Notes: generated from the letters alone by a model not told the origin. A DNA stretch of 64,000 nucleotides from Enoplolaimus lenunculus (GCA_030248215.1 JASANG010000935.1:62001-126000), one strand, 5' to 3'. Positions 41,872 through 52,222 are shown, counted from the first letter of the stretch. Numbers and translations: made by a program.

Positions 41872-44800
41872 GTAATTAGACAATATCGGATTTTTTAGCT
41901 AAAAAAAGTTGTTTAGAATTTGGTTTACAGTACCATACGATGGCAGATGGAAATGCACCGGACGACGCCAGACAATGGCGAATCCAATGACGGACACCCT
42001 GGTCCAGTCTCTCAACACGGAGCAAAACTGACGTTAAAGGTTTAGCACTAAAATGGCGATTGGAATCTCGGTCGCTTCCCTAGCGAGTTTTTTTCTAAAT
42101 ATTCTACATCCGCAACTTTTGCCGGAACAACAGTCAAAAAGTACAGTGTTACCCTTACAAATATCATTTTAGAAAAATATTACTGATTATTTTGAAGTAA
42201 AACCAGGGTTTTAATAAATCGCAAGCTATTATTATAGCAATGATTTTGACGATCTGTTTAAAATTGACAACAAAATGGCAAAATCTGTAAATTTATCCAA
42301 TGATGACAATGAGTCAATTGAAAAACCAAGATTTTCAAACCCGTTGTAAACAACATTTAATGACAAAGTTTGACTTAAATGAACTTTAAAATTGATATAT
42401 TTATAAAACTAATTTGTTCACTTTTTTTTAGGATTTCTCGACCGAATAGCTGCCGGAGACACACTGGTGTACGCGAGCGGATACTGTATAGAACTTGAGC
42501 GACGCGGATATCAACAAGCCGGAAGTTGGGTACCGGAAGTAGTGCTAGAACACCCGGAAGTGGTAGCGCAACTACATCGCGAATGGGTACATGCGGGCAG
42601 TGATATTGTGGTCGCTTTGACGGTAAGCGTTTACTATTACGACACGGGTGTAACCAAGCGGGTATAAAAGGTTTATATTTTTTTCTCCAAATTTCTCTTG
42701 ATACAAGGGCCCGAATTGAACAAAAGTAGTAACTTAGAACCCATATTTGTAATTGATTTGTCCTGTCTCGGTGCAAATTTTGAAAACCTCAACTCACTGC
42801 AGTAGATCGTAAGTTTGAAAACCTATCGCTAACTGGTGATCAATGCTATAGTCATTTTAGAATATTGGCAAAATAAGCAAGCTTCAGAGCAACCTATTTT
42901 ATCTTTAGGTCAAAAAATCTTCTTTTTGTTTAAGGTTATACACTCCTGAAATCCCATCGTGGACGCGGCATAGTTTTAGGATGTCCACGGATTAACTTGT
43001 AAATGTAAGGAGCAGGTCTTATCAGTAGGGTCTCCATATACGCGTCTTCGCTTCATTTTTTAAAATTACAAAATTTGTCACGAGTACACTACACTGCAAA
43101 AAATGGTGACTCAAATTGACTCTCTCCGAAATAGGCTTTTCCTGACTACACAAACGGAGTCAAAATTCGACTCCGCCTGAGTCAAATCCGACTCCATTTG
43201 ACTCAGGCAGTGTCGAATTTGACTCAGTTTGTGTAGTCAGGAAAAGCCTATTTCGGAGCGAGGCAATTTGACTCCCCATTTTTTGCAGTGTAGACTGGTT
43301 TCGGTACTTTTGCAAAACCTCATTAAAATTAATAGCTAAAGCTGAAAAGCATAGCAAACTTCCAATTACGTCCTTGACAACGCTACTTTAGGCTCTGTCA
43401 GTAGTACGCTTTTGACAGCGTACATTTAAAAAATACATTGGTTCTTATATTTTATTTTTTCAGTATTTTGGACTCAAAGAAAAGCTGGATCTTGTTGGCC
43501 GCGGCGAAGATATGGAAAAGTTGAACAAAATTGCCGTTAAACTCGCACGAGAAGTCGCTGACGAGACAGGTAAAGTGAATTTTAAAAATTAATTGAATGA
43601 TGAATTTAAAAACTTAAATTAATTTAATGAATTTAAAGCATTAAATTAAATTAATGAATTTAAAATTAAATTGAGCAATGAAGAGTTAAAAAATTAAATT
43701 AAATTAATGACTTTAAACGATTAAATTAAATTAATGAATTTAAAAAATTAAATGAAATTTATTAATTTAAAAAATTTAATAAACTTAAAAAATTAAATTT
43801 AATTAATGAATTTAAAAAAATTAAATTGAATTAATGAATTTAAATAATTAATTGAAATTAATTATTTAAAAAATTAAATTAAATTGTTCAAAACTATATT
43901 GTTTCCGTATTGAAACAGTCCAGGGCGTGAATTAGCGATTAGTAAATTACCAGTCACACCGTGGGTCCATAGACTGATGAGGGACCACAACTAGTAGTAG
44001 TCTTCCAAATCCTAGCCAGAATACAAAATTTAATGAAACTAAATACAGTACTTGCTATAATTTAGGTGGTCCGTAACCAGAAACGTAAGTGTGTCAGACA
44101 TTCTTTATTAATTTTGAAACCATAGAAAATCTGACTTATGTAAAGATCATGGGTGGAACATTTTTCTGTGAGACTGCAATACCGTAAACTTACGCTTTAG
44201 ACTAATTATTTTGCTTAGGCTTGGGCTCAGGCTTAGGCTACTGTAGCGATCCGAATAAATGGGGACTGATATTTATTTTGCCTCTCCAGTGGGCACCCCC
44301 TGTGATTCGGTTACGGACTGTTATTTATTTGTAACCGGCCATCCGCCGCCCTTCGTTACTTATATATATCCGGCATTCTTTTAAGCGATAACGAAAGGTT
44401 ATAGTTAGGAATGTACTTTCAAAACTTAAGTACGCTTTTAAGTTTCGAACTCAACTTTATTTGGCTCTGTAGTCATTTGCGCACTACAGTTAATGATAAT
44501 TGACGCTTATGGACTCTAATTAAGGGGTAGAGACTTGAGACTCAGAATAGGGACCCAATCTTATTACACCATTCTTATTCGGGTCACTAGTATAAGCTTA
44601 TTTGTCCGTGACCCATACGGCGCCTAAGTCATCGTCCGTCATCGTTCGTTCCGTACCTTATCGTACGTGAGTTTTTTGCGTACGATACCGCACGGTGTCG
44701 TACGGCACCGCACGGTGGTGGACGGTGCCGTACGGGTAACGCACGCTGACGGACAGCGTCGGACGGTACCGGACGTCAACAAAAGTATAGCACAATCCTT

Positions 44801-47800
44801 AGACTCAGGCTTAGGCTTAGGCTTAAGCTTAGAAACACGCCTATACTACTGTTACGGCTGATGCCATTTGGCCTGATTGGCTTTATCTTAACCCTTTCGC
44901 TCATAGAGTATACCATGAGCAACTAAATACAATTATGTACAAGCAATACACACACTGTGAGCAGTGTTTAACATCTACAACATATATGCGCAGTGTTAAA
45001 TCTCCACAAGACGTGAGAGCCTACTCGGGCTCGAGCGTCAAGCTCCTATAGCTCAGTGGTCATCGTAAACGCCTCCAACCCGAGAGACTGGGGTTCGAAT
45101 CTCACCTTGAAATTACATCTCATGTGAAATTGCAAATATTCATGTGAGAAACGGTTAAATCTGCCAAAGCTAATGTTACCCAATTTAAAGATACCACAAA
45201 ACGGACTCTGAACGCAACATAAATTGGTAAGTGAGTCATTACTGTGATAATTAGCATTGGTATATATACATTTAATATAATTATTTAATTAATAGCTTAA
45301 GCTGCGAATCAAATCATGGCAATAACGGCATACAACATCAAAAACCCATCAATATTAATACTGTTCACTAAAACCAATATAGATAACTATATGATTGTAA
45401 CATGTATAAGGCAGATAAATTTTTATGTCAGATGGTGAATAAGACAAACTAATGATATATTGAACAAACTCGGACAAAGTCGTAGGCTTAGGCGTTGGCT
45501 TACTTTTATGTTTGGCGTTTAGGCTTAGGCTTTAGGTACAAGCGTATGCTACGGTAGATGGCATCACGACGATTCGTCGACGAATCGCCCGACAGCTTGT
45601 AATCAGAAGTTTCATCGACTCGACCAATCGTCGTCCATCATTATGCTTACGATGAAGCTTAGGCTTAGGTTTACGCTTACGATTACGCTTAGATATATTA
45701 ATAGGCTTTAGGACACTATTTGACGACAAATGGTCAGCTGGCGATTTGTCGTAGATTCAAGGAAGAGATTCCAAGCTTAGGTTTAGGCTTACGTTTTAGA
45801 CTAAATTAAGCGCTACAATTTAGTATTTAGATTAATATTTAGGCTTAAGCTTATATGATCAAAACGCGCCCGTTTTGGTCTCCACTCCGATCCTGGTACA
45901 CTCACTGACCGAAGATATGACTACGACCGCCCCGGGTACAGTTTTGAAAATACTGGATTGAGAGCGGACACTAGACTTTGATCTTCACCGCGGTCTATGA
46001 ATGGGACAGGTTGCGGCGAACGAATAAAACTTCAATGAATTTATGGGTTTTAGGAACACTTATGGCCGGTTGTATCGCAAACACTACAATATACGATCAC
46101 GATCCAGTAAAGAATAAAGACAGAGCCGCTCAAATTTTTAAGGTATTTGATTTCGAATTAAAATTAAATATTATTTTTTTGATTGGTCGGCATTTCAAAC
46201 TTTCACAATTGACCAATAATTATTGGGGTTGTTCAGGAACAACCGCGGGAAAGAAACGGTTAAAAAGGGTTTCGCTGTACTTTATACTATGCCGAACGTC
46301 ACCGCGCGTCACCGCATGCCGCTTTTGCGTTGCTAACAAAAATATACGCAAAATTTATTTCGTGGCGTCCAGTGGCGCGCGGCGACGTGCGGCAATTTTT
46401 AATAAATATTTTTTGCCGCGACGCGCACAGCGGCGTCCAGCGGCACACGTCAAGTATAGCGCAACCCTAAACGGGTCCGCGTCAGATTGTGTAAAATCTG
46501 AAATTAGGGTTTTTGCAAATTACGAATACAAATGAACACTGAAAAATTGCCGAAAATAAATATGACATCGAAACCATATTTACCGTTCGGTATAATTTGA
46601 CGTCTAAAGGATAAAAATTTGAAAATTTTGCAAATTTTTTTATCACAAACTGTACTCTGGTTTAGCGTAAGGATGTGAAATTTAGTTATTTATTTGAGTT
46701 TTGAAAATTTTTGACTAAGATCCGTATTCTCAAATATGTATAGCGCCTATCTCACGTTGGCCAATTTTACTTTAATAGGCTTAGGCTTATGCTTAGGCTT
46801 AGGCTTAGGTTAGGCTTAGGCTTAGGCTTAGGCTTAGGGTTAGGCTTAGGCTTAGGCTTAGACTTAGGCTTATGGGGCGTTCAGGTTTCTCGTAGGTCTA
46901 TAAAAGCGTACGTTTTGATTCTAGTTTACAGTTTTTGCTTAGGCTTGGGTTTTACGCTTATACTTAGGAACACATTTTTGCATCGTTTAGGCTTACACTT
47001 AGGAATACGCTTAATCTACTGTTACGCCCCTAAAAGTAACATTGGCCGCTTAAGTACATGAAACTTGACTTAATATTTCAATTTTCAAATTTTTGTCTAA
47101 GATCCGTATTCTCAAATATGTATGGCGCCTATCTCAAGTTGGTGGTAGGTCTTCCAACTGGAGCAATGACTTTTGAGCTTTTCAATTTGACAATTTTTTC
47201 TGGCATTTAATTTAATTCTGCTACTATACAAAATTTTAAATATACACCATTGGCACATCGACCGTTTCCGCGTAAGTACAACCAAGAGTGTATCACTGTA
47301 TCCATACACAAGAGTGTGCAACTGAGTATCATTCTGTGTACAAAACAATGTACCCTGCGCACGTTGCGTTGTTGGCCGACGTCCAATTACGAACTATTAA
47401 TCAGCGCAGTGTAAACAGGCTGTCTGGCCAGCAACCGCCGTTGAAAAAATGTTAAATCTGCAAATGGGGTTTTCAGGAGCAAGTTGAATGGGCAGTGGAG
47501 GGTGGCGCAGATTTGATAATCGCAGAAACATTTGCATCGTTGGGTGAAGCAAAATTAGCCTTGAACGCAATCAAAAAGAATGGCAACGGTAGATTGTGGA
47601 CGCTGTTTTGAACTGGGAACGTTTTGAAAATACGGATCCACAGATCCAAGGCGGCACCGCCCAAGCTATAACTCTTTGAGCAGGGATTGAATACGCCGTC
47701 GGATTGATGGCAATATTGCGTTTAGTTCCTTGCTCGCTTTGCTCTCGTGTTTCTTATGTTATTTATTGTGTTCGTTCACACTACAGATTTGTGTATCCGC

Positions 47801-50787
47801 CGCTGAAAATATGTATATCAAGTTGACCTCTGTATGAGACTTCCATGTAAATATTGTGATAACAGATGTGACGGTCTGTATGCTTGTTACTAAATCGCTT
47901 TCGTGTTACCATAACGTTGCGAAGACCACATAGTGCAGGCAGACTTATGCGAGGTTCACGTTATAACCGGGACAGTTTGGAACACGTTTTGTCCTTATTA
48001 GCCTGTTGGGTAACCTTTTGTCTGCTAATAGTCTCTATATGATATTCAAAAAGTCGTATTTGTCTTCTATCATCATGTGTAGGTCACCTTTTGTCCTTGA
48101 ATATCAAATGATATTCGAAATATTGTCAGCGAATATCATATCATATATTTTCAAATGTCTGCATATTTGTTGTAACAACCCAAATTGTCCTGTTGAATAT
48201 CATATGATACTAGAATTTGAAATTTGAATATTTGAATTATGACTGGTATTCTAAGCGGTTTTGTGCCGGAACTGCATTTGCAGACGTGTATTTGGTATTT
48301 TAAGCACAACTGAGCCTGTGCCGTCCGACTTTCCATTAATTTATTAGCACCCGAAAATTACACTGTTCCGCTGAATATCATATGATATTCGTTGTAATTT
48401 TGGAATATCATGTGATATTCGCACAAATGTCCCCAGTATCACGTGGTTCACTCGATACGAGTGCTCGAATTTTAACGTTGACGTCGAATCAACACGCTGC
48501 AAGCCATGTCCCGCCTGCCCCGGCTACAACGTGAATCCCGCATTATGCGCTCGTTTAGGTTCAGGCTCAGAGTTATTCTCAGGCATCAATTTGCGGATTT
48601 TTCATGTATGGTTCAATCTATGGTTCCAGCTGCTTAATTCTTAAACCGGTCCGCAAATCCCAATCGCACTTTCCTTGACTGACAGTATCGTTGACAAAAT
48701 TATTGTAAGCACATTTATGCAACTTTCACAATATCATACGTGCTCCAAGTAACGTTTGAGAGAAAAATGTGACGGAAACTAAGGTAGCACTATACTTTTG
48801 ATGACGTCCAGAGCCGTCCGTCACTGTCCGGCGCCAGACAGTGCCGCACGACAAATATACCGCCACACTTATGATTTTTTGGCTTCAACAGCCTGGATAC
48901 TGAACCTTTTTGCCTTCAATATCCAGGATACTGAAACCAAAAACGCTTCAGCATCCGGGGCATTGAAGCTACTACGCTTCTGTATTCTGGATACTGAAGA
49001 TTGTTTTACCTTCCGTGTGCTGAACACTGAAGATTTTTTGGCTTCAGTGTCCGTCACACTACTCCCGTTCAAAGTTTACCTGGTGTACGCATGATATTGT
49101 GGACGTTGCAGTGGACTTTATTGTTGACAGGTTTGCCATGCATTGTTATGCTTGCACCGAACAAAACACGATTAACCTTTGACGGTGTTCCGTACGTCAA
49201 CGCTTTGACTCAACTCTATCAAGCCGGTGCGGATGTTGTTGGACTCAACTGTAACTTTGGTCCAGCGACAATCATACCTGAAATACGTAAAATTCGACAA
49301 CAACTTAAAGTATATCAAGAAACGTTTGAAGTCCATGCACTGTAAATTTCAATGAGATAATTAATCAATTTAGACGAATAGTTATTTTTGAGTTAATAAA
49401 TGTCAAATTTAACTCACTCTGAGTTGAGGTTGATTCTCAGTCTGAGTTGAGTTGATTCCGGTGGAGTTGATTAATTAAATCAGGATGAGTTAAATCAACT
49501 CAGTAACTCAGACTGAGTGATTCAACTCATTCTGAGTTAAAATCAACTCACTGGAATTTACAGTGTGTAAAGATCAGGGGCGGGACGGTTTTTCTGCCGG
49601 GCTTGCATTAGAGTACACTTAAGCCTTAGTGTATATTTTTCGCTTAGGCTTTAGACACAGGTTTATGTATAAGCTCATTATTACACTTTTAGGCTTAGGC
49701 TCAGGCTTAGGAATATGCTTATACTATATTTTACGTCCCTGTTCTATACGTTAGTCAAGTTTGACATATATTATGAAAATAGTAAAAAATCTCGTGCAAA
49801 ATATTTTTACAAAAATTATTTTGGCTGGAATTTTAATTGTAAAACAATTTTTGGAAAAATCGGTTTTTAGTGCACTTTGAAGTTATTAATTTCAGGCACC
49901 AATGGCCTGCGTTCCTGTCCCTTTTCAAACAACGCCAGATCTGCCAAGTTGGCAAGAGCTTCGTAGGCATCATTACGGTACGTTTTCATCTCTGAGACAG
50001 TATTTTTTTCTGCTCTCATATGCAGTCAGATTTTTTTACTTTGATATCATATGATATTCACATAAATGTCCTATAGCATCATTTGAAATGCCGTCATGTG
50101 CACTCGTCCATCATGAGAAAACAATGGCTTGTGTAGGAAATGCCTTGTGACGTCGTGTATTTAGTTCTAATATATTGGCCCAGGTTTAGTTATGGTGTCC
50201 TGCTTATTGGGAGACCGTGAGACTAGCTCACTATAGCGATTTGGATAATTACGAATAGGCTTACACTTAGACTTAGACTTAAACTACCTGGGCCAAGGTT
50301 TAGTGCATTTACAATGAGCTGATTAATCAATTCAGCTTGCGAGGTGGTTATTTCTGAATTAATAACAGTGAACATTAACTCACTCGGACTTGAGTTGATT
50401 ACATATCACTTTGAGTTGAGTTGACTCTGACTGAGTTGATCAATTAACTTCGAATGACTCGAATCAACTCAAAATTCTGTGTTCTGAAGGTCCTAACTCA
50501 GACTGAGAGTTGAGGCACGCCTTTATAATTAATTAAGATGGGTCTAAATATTTTTTTCAGATTTGTCAGAGTATTTTGAAAATTACGACTCTTTGGCCAG
50601 TACAATGCGTGACATAGATGTGTTTGGCAAAGCGTGTTTGGACATCGGAGGTGTACAAGTAGTTGGAATTTGCTGTGGGAATTCTGGCCGGCATACAAGA
50701 GCGCTTGCGCACGCAATTGGCAAAACTGTTCCGTCGGCCAGATATCGGCCAAATATGTCTTTGCCTGGAGCTTACGGTTCTGGTTAA
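41856..50787 (+). CDS. BHMT: Betaine-homocysteine S-methyltransferase-like enzyme, copy A (8 coding exons)
   Basis: Exons: 41856-41871, 42432-42622, 43464-43569, 46054-46142, 47477-47588, 49131-49309, 49896-49977, 50561-50787 (1002 nt, 333 residues). Phases 1,0,1,0,1,0,1 all join. The protein is a pterin-independent, zinc-dependent methyltransferase of the homocysteine S-methyltransferase fold. Family members move a methyl group from betaine to homocysteine, making methionine and dimethylglycine in the cytosol. Zinc ligands are visible: Cys212 in [13 protein letters not shown] and Cys296/Cys297 in VVGICCGN; Glu151 in IIAETF matches the family IAE glutamate. The N-terminal loop reads VYASGY where the family has a GDGG/GEGY-type loop, so its acidic residue is absent. 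The C terminus stops at [13 protein letters not shown], 12 residues shorter than copy B overall and lacking the HYILG end. Substrate is inferred. Confidence 0.85.
42432..42622 (+). CDS. BHMT: BHMT-A exon 2
   Basis: [20 protein letters not shown] through [12 protein letters not shown]. Contains ELERRGY and [18 protein letters not shown], hallmark BHMT blocks. Acceptor TTTTTTTAG, donor ACG|GTAAGC. In copy B this exon is split by an intron. Confidence 0.9.
42790..42868. mobile_element. MITE-G right-end fragment
   Basis: GAAAACCTATCGCTAACTGG through CATTTTAGAATATTGG. Confidence 0.55.
43092..43290. mobile_element. MITE-C copy 6
   Basis: Complete hairpin with TA flanks (43090-43091, 43291-43292), inside BHMT-A intron 2. 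Loop sequences GACTCCGCCTGAGTC are short. Confidence 0.9.
43464..43569 (+). CDS. BHMT: BHMT-A exon 3
   Basis: [20 protein letters not shown] through REVADETG. Same length (106 nt) and phase as copy B exon 4. Roughly 58 percent identical to it by eye. Confidence 0.9.
43580..43885. repeat. AT-rich tandem (TTAAATTAATGAATTTAAA)n
   Basis: About ten degenerate units right after the exon 3 donor. Confidence 0.8.
44241..44590. mobile_element. MITE-B copy 7 (nested)
   Basis: CTGTAGCGATCCGAATAA start, TTATTCGGGTCACTAG end, TA on both sides. Confidence 0.8.
44603..44801. mobile_element. MITE-E copy 6 (nested)
   Basis: Left terminus lost; CGTACGTGAGTTTTTTGCGT centre; right end AAGTATAGCACAATCC. Confidence 0.75.
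44889..45167 (+). mobile_element. MITE-N copy 1: TTAA-flanked element with tRNA-like core
   Basis: TTAACCCTTTCGCTCAT start (TTAA at 44889) and CATGTGAGAAACGGTTAA end. TTAA flanks with CCC/GG-type ends are the piggyBac signature. The core (about 45050-45113) has an A-box-like TAGCTCAGTGG and a B-box-like GGTTCGAATCT, tRNA-like in spacing. Confidence 0.65.
45168..45480. other. Intronic AT-rich DNA
   Basis: No exon or named repeat. Confidence 0.4.
45485..45850 (+). repeat. Degenerate TTAGGC region with perfect 18-bp palindrome
   Basis: Scattered GGCTTAGGC words as in MITE-A but without recognisable ends. CGATTCGTCGACGAATCG at 45570-45587 is a perfect palindrome. Confidence 0.6.
46054..46142 (+). 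CDS. BHMT: BHMT-A exon 4
   Basis: [19 protein letters not shown] through AAQIFK; 89 nt as in copy B. Donor AAG|GTATTT. Confidence 0.9.
46266..46468. mobile_element. MITE-E copy 7
   Basis: AGGGTTTCGCTGTACTTT to AAGTATAGCGCAACCCT; its body differs (GTGGCGTCCAGTGGCGCGCG) from other copies. Confidence 0.75.
46719..46758. mobile_element. MITE-G end fragment
   Basis: ATCCGTATTCTCAAATATGT; repeated at 47101-47145 on the far side of a MITE-A2. Confidence 0.6.
46759..47048 (+). mobile_element. MITE-A2 copy 3, long TTAGGC core
   Basis: GGCCAATTTTACTTTAATAG start, near-perfect (TTAGGC) run at 46779-46872, then GGGGCGTTCAGGTTTCTC, a second copy of core, and TACGCCCCTAAAAGTAACAT end. Confidence 0.8.
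47101..47145. mobile_element. MITE-G end fragment
   Basis: Near-identical to 46719-46758 (ATCCGTATTCTCAAATATGT). Confidence 0.6.
47279..47385. mobile_element. MITE-F half
   Basis: CCAAGAGTGTATCACTG to GCGTTGTTGGCCGACGTCC; no second half. Confidence 0.65.
47477..47588 (+). CDS. BHMT: BHMT-A exon 5
   Basis: [19 protein letters not shown] through NAIKKNGN; 112 nt as in copy B. Holds the IAE glutamate (Glu151). Confidence 0.9.
47943..48549. mobile_element. MITE-O copy (full length, about 600 bp)
   Basis: Left end TATGCGAGGTTCACGTTATA, right end ACAACGTGAATCCCGCATTA, inverted. The interior is studded with GAATATCATATGATATTC-type palindromes and TTTTGTCC words. It sits in BHMT-A intron 5 and has no coding capacity. 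Confidence 0.7.
48784..48868. mobile_element. MITE-E copy 8, deleted
   Basis: TAGCACTATACTTTTGATGA to GCCGCACGACAAATATACC. Confidence 0.6.
48870..49055. repeat. Degenerate minisatellite with GGATACTGA/TCAGTATCC stems
   Basis: Four or five ~36-bp variants alternating GGATACTGAA and TTCAGTATCC, ending 75 nt before BHMT-A exon 6. Confidence 0.6.
49131..49309 (+). CDS. BHMT: BHMT-A exon 6
   Basis: [19 protein letters not shown] through KIRQQLK, with the first zinc cysteine (Cys212). Donor AAA|GTATAT. Confidence 0.9.
49331..49755 (+). mobile_element. MITE-A copy 19 with MITE-D in its end
   Basis: GTCCATG (49331-49337) and TAAAGATCAGGGGCGG (from 49568) are the two parts of the MITE-A left terminus, split by a MITE-D. 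Right end CCCTGTTCTATACG. Confidence 0.75.
49338..49565. mobile_element. MITE-D copy 5 (nested)
   Basis: Exact tips CACTGTAAATTTCAATGAGA and GGAATTTACAGTG; flanking TG on both sides shows a 2-bp target duplication. Confidence 0.85.
49896..49977 (+). CDS. BHMT: BHMT-A exon 7
   Basis: [19 protein letters not shown] through RRHHY, equivalent to the ALPVPYRTT region of invertebrate BHMT-like proteins. Donor TACG|GTACGT. Confidence 0.85.
50035..50150. mobile_element. MITE-O fragment
   Basis: TTTGATATCATATGATATTC through GTGCACTCGTCCATCATGAG. Confidence 0.5.
50177..50298 (+). mobile_element. Old MITE-A-like remnant
   Basis: GGCCCAGGT and ACCTGGGCC bracket a few TTAGAC/TTAGGC words. Confidence 0.45.
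50303..50508. mobile_element. MITE-D copy 6, right end lost
   Basis: GCATTTACAATGAGCTGATT to CCTAACTCAGACTGAG; ends about 50 nt before BHMT-A exon 8. Confidence 0.7.
50561..50787 (+). CDS. BHMT: BHMT-A exon 8 (stop)
   Basis: [19 protein letters not shown] through the CCGN zinc site (Cys296/297) to GAYGSG and TAA at 50785-50787. The C-terminal block seen in copy B ([12 protein letters not shown]) has no counterpart. Confidence 0.85.
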
Positions 50788-50848
50788 AAAAGTTTCGATT
50801 ACCACAAGTATTACAGTTCCAACAAACATTAACAAATGTTATTACTTT

Positions 50849-51000
50849 TGGCCCATGTTACTTTATAAGGGGCGTCCAGGTTTCTGGTGGGTCTATGAAA
50901 TAGTAGGTTTAGATTCTAGATTACATTTTTTCGGCTTGAAACTGCAGTTTTTGTTCATCTGTGTGCTGAATAAGTATACAAACAAAATCACGTCCTTAAA
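50849..51000 (+). mobile_element. MITE-A2 copy 4, truncated
   Basis: GGCCCATGTTACTTTATAAG, GGCGTCCAGGTTTCTGGTGG; TTAGGC core absent. About 60 nt after the BHMT-A stop. Confidence 0.7.
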
Positions 51001-51016
51001 AAATATTGTAATTTTG

Positions 51017-51197
51017 GCCCATGTTGCTTTTAGGGCCGCCCAGATTTCAGGTGGGGCTGTAAAACAGTACGCTTACATTCTACACTACATTTTTTGCTTA
51101 GGCTTTTTTTGCTTAGGCTTAGGCTTAGGCTTAGGAACTCGTTTTTTCAAGGCTTAGGCTTAGGCTTAGGCTTTCGGAATACGCTTAATCTACTGAG
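51017..51197 (+). mobile_element. MITE-A2 copy 5
   Basis: GGCCCATGTTGCTTTTAGGG then GCTTAGGCTTAGGCTTAGG; right tip cut after ACGCTTAATCTACTG by a MITE-F. Confidence 0.7.
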
Positions 51198-51199
51198 TA

Positions 51200-51327
51200 A
51201 GTAGCCACACCCTCTAAATAGGGGGTTTAGGTCATGAACACAACGTGCGCTGGGTACATTTTCTTGTACACAGAATGTACGTAAGTGCACACTCTTGCAA
51301 AACGAGACATTATAGACTCTTGGTTTA
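51200..51327. mobile_element. MITE-F half
   Basis: ACCCTCTAAATAGGGGGTTT through TAGACTCTTGGTT. Confidence 0.65.
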
Positions 51328-51628
51328 ACCAAGAGTCAATGATCATTATTACAAGAGTGTGCAACTTAGTAAAAATTGTGTTTTACAAAATGTGTCAGCG
51401 CTCGTTGCATTTCCGCCATACCTCCGTCATTATAGGGGGAATCGAGATTAAATACAGAATACACGAAACAGAAAACGAAATGATAACAAGGACAAATGCA
51501 TTTTATTCGGATCTTCTCACATTTCATAATTTCAACCGCCTCCCCCGTCATAAAAGTGGTGTTGATTAAAAAACAACGCGTGCTGGGTACATTCTTTTCT
51601 ACACAGAAATATTTACATTTGCACAGCT
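51326..51628. mobile_element. MITE-F copy 5
   Basis: AACCAAGAGTCAATGATCA start, abutting the preceding half head to head; right end decayed after TACACAGAAATATTTACATT. Confidence 0.6.
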
Positions 51629-51882
51629 TAAATTATGCAACTTTTGGTCATTTGGTGTCACTTTAAAGCTTTTCTTACGATTTTTAGAAAAAGAAATAAA
51701 ATAATAATTTTTGACTCAAAAAGCAAAAAATAATCAGAAAAAAATCCAAAAATTGTTAATCGGTAATTTTTGGTAAGTTTGTGTCAGTTGAAGCCAAAAT
51801 GGGTTTAGATTTTGTTAAATATTTTTACCAACTTGTTTGATATTCTAGCAAAAATATTATACATTCCTAGTAATCAAATTTT

Positions 51883-52080
51883 CGGCCCGCGCATAAAACA
51901 GGACCGCAACGCTTTCTTGCGGAACCTATAATAGAGTAAGTAAGCTATTGCTTTCGACTAACTGTTTGCGTAGACTTAGGCTTTGACATAGGCTCATCCT
52001 TACGCTTAGGCTTAAGCATAGGAATAGGCTTAGGAACATGTTTATACTACTGCGTTCCGGCCCTGTTCTATACATGAACC
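51883..52080 (+). mobile_element. MITE-A copy 20
   Basis: GGCCCGCGCATAAAACAGGA to GGCCCTGTTCTATACATG. Confidence 0.75.
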
Positions 52081-52222
52081 GATTTTTCTACAATTGCAAA
52101 CATTGCTATTTTATTTTTAACAATTATGCTTTGCTTTTATTTCTACGCAGTAAATTTTATGCTATGTGTGCGCTTTACGAAAATATTTAAACAGATCATG
52201 AGTTGTAGATCTTGGGCCAATT

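Larger units (their letters stand above)
44132..44866 (+). mobile_element. MITE-A copy 18 with two other elements inside
   Basis: A left end TGTAAAGATCATGGGTGG and right end AAACACGCCTATACTACTGT are split by MITE-B (44241-44590) and MITE-E (44603-44801). Confidence 0.75.

Noticed and set aside
42375-42776. 133-codon minus-strand frame
   Set aside because: Shadow of BHMT-A exon 2 on the other strand.
45050-45113. A functional tRNA gene
   Set aside because: A and B boxes are present but acceptor and anticodon stems do not pair; it is part of the MITE-N repeat.
45978-46535. A 185-codon open frame on the plus strand
   Set aside because: Only 46054-46142 is an exon (BHMT-A exon 4); the rest is intron and a MITE-E.
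46779-46872. A true chromosome end or telomere fusion point
   Set aside because: The TTAGGC run is short and bounded by MITE-A2 ends; genes continue on both sides.
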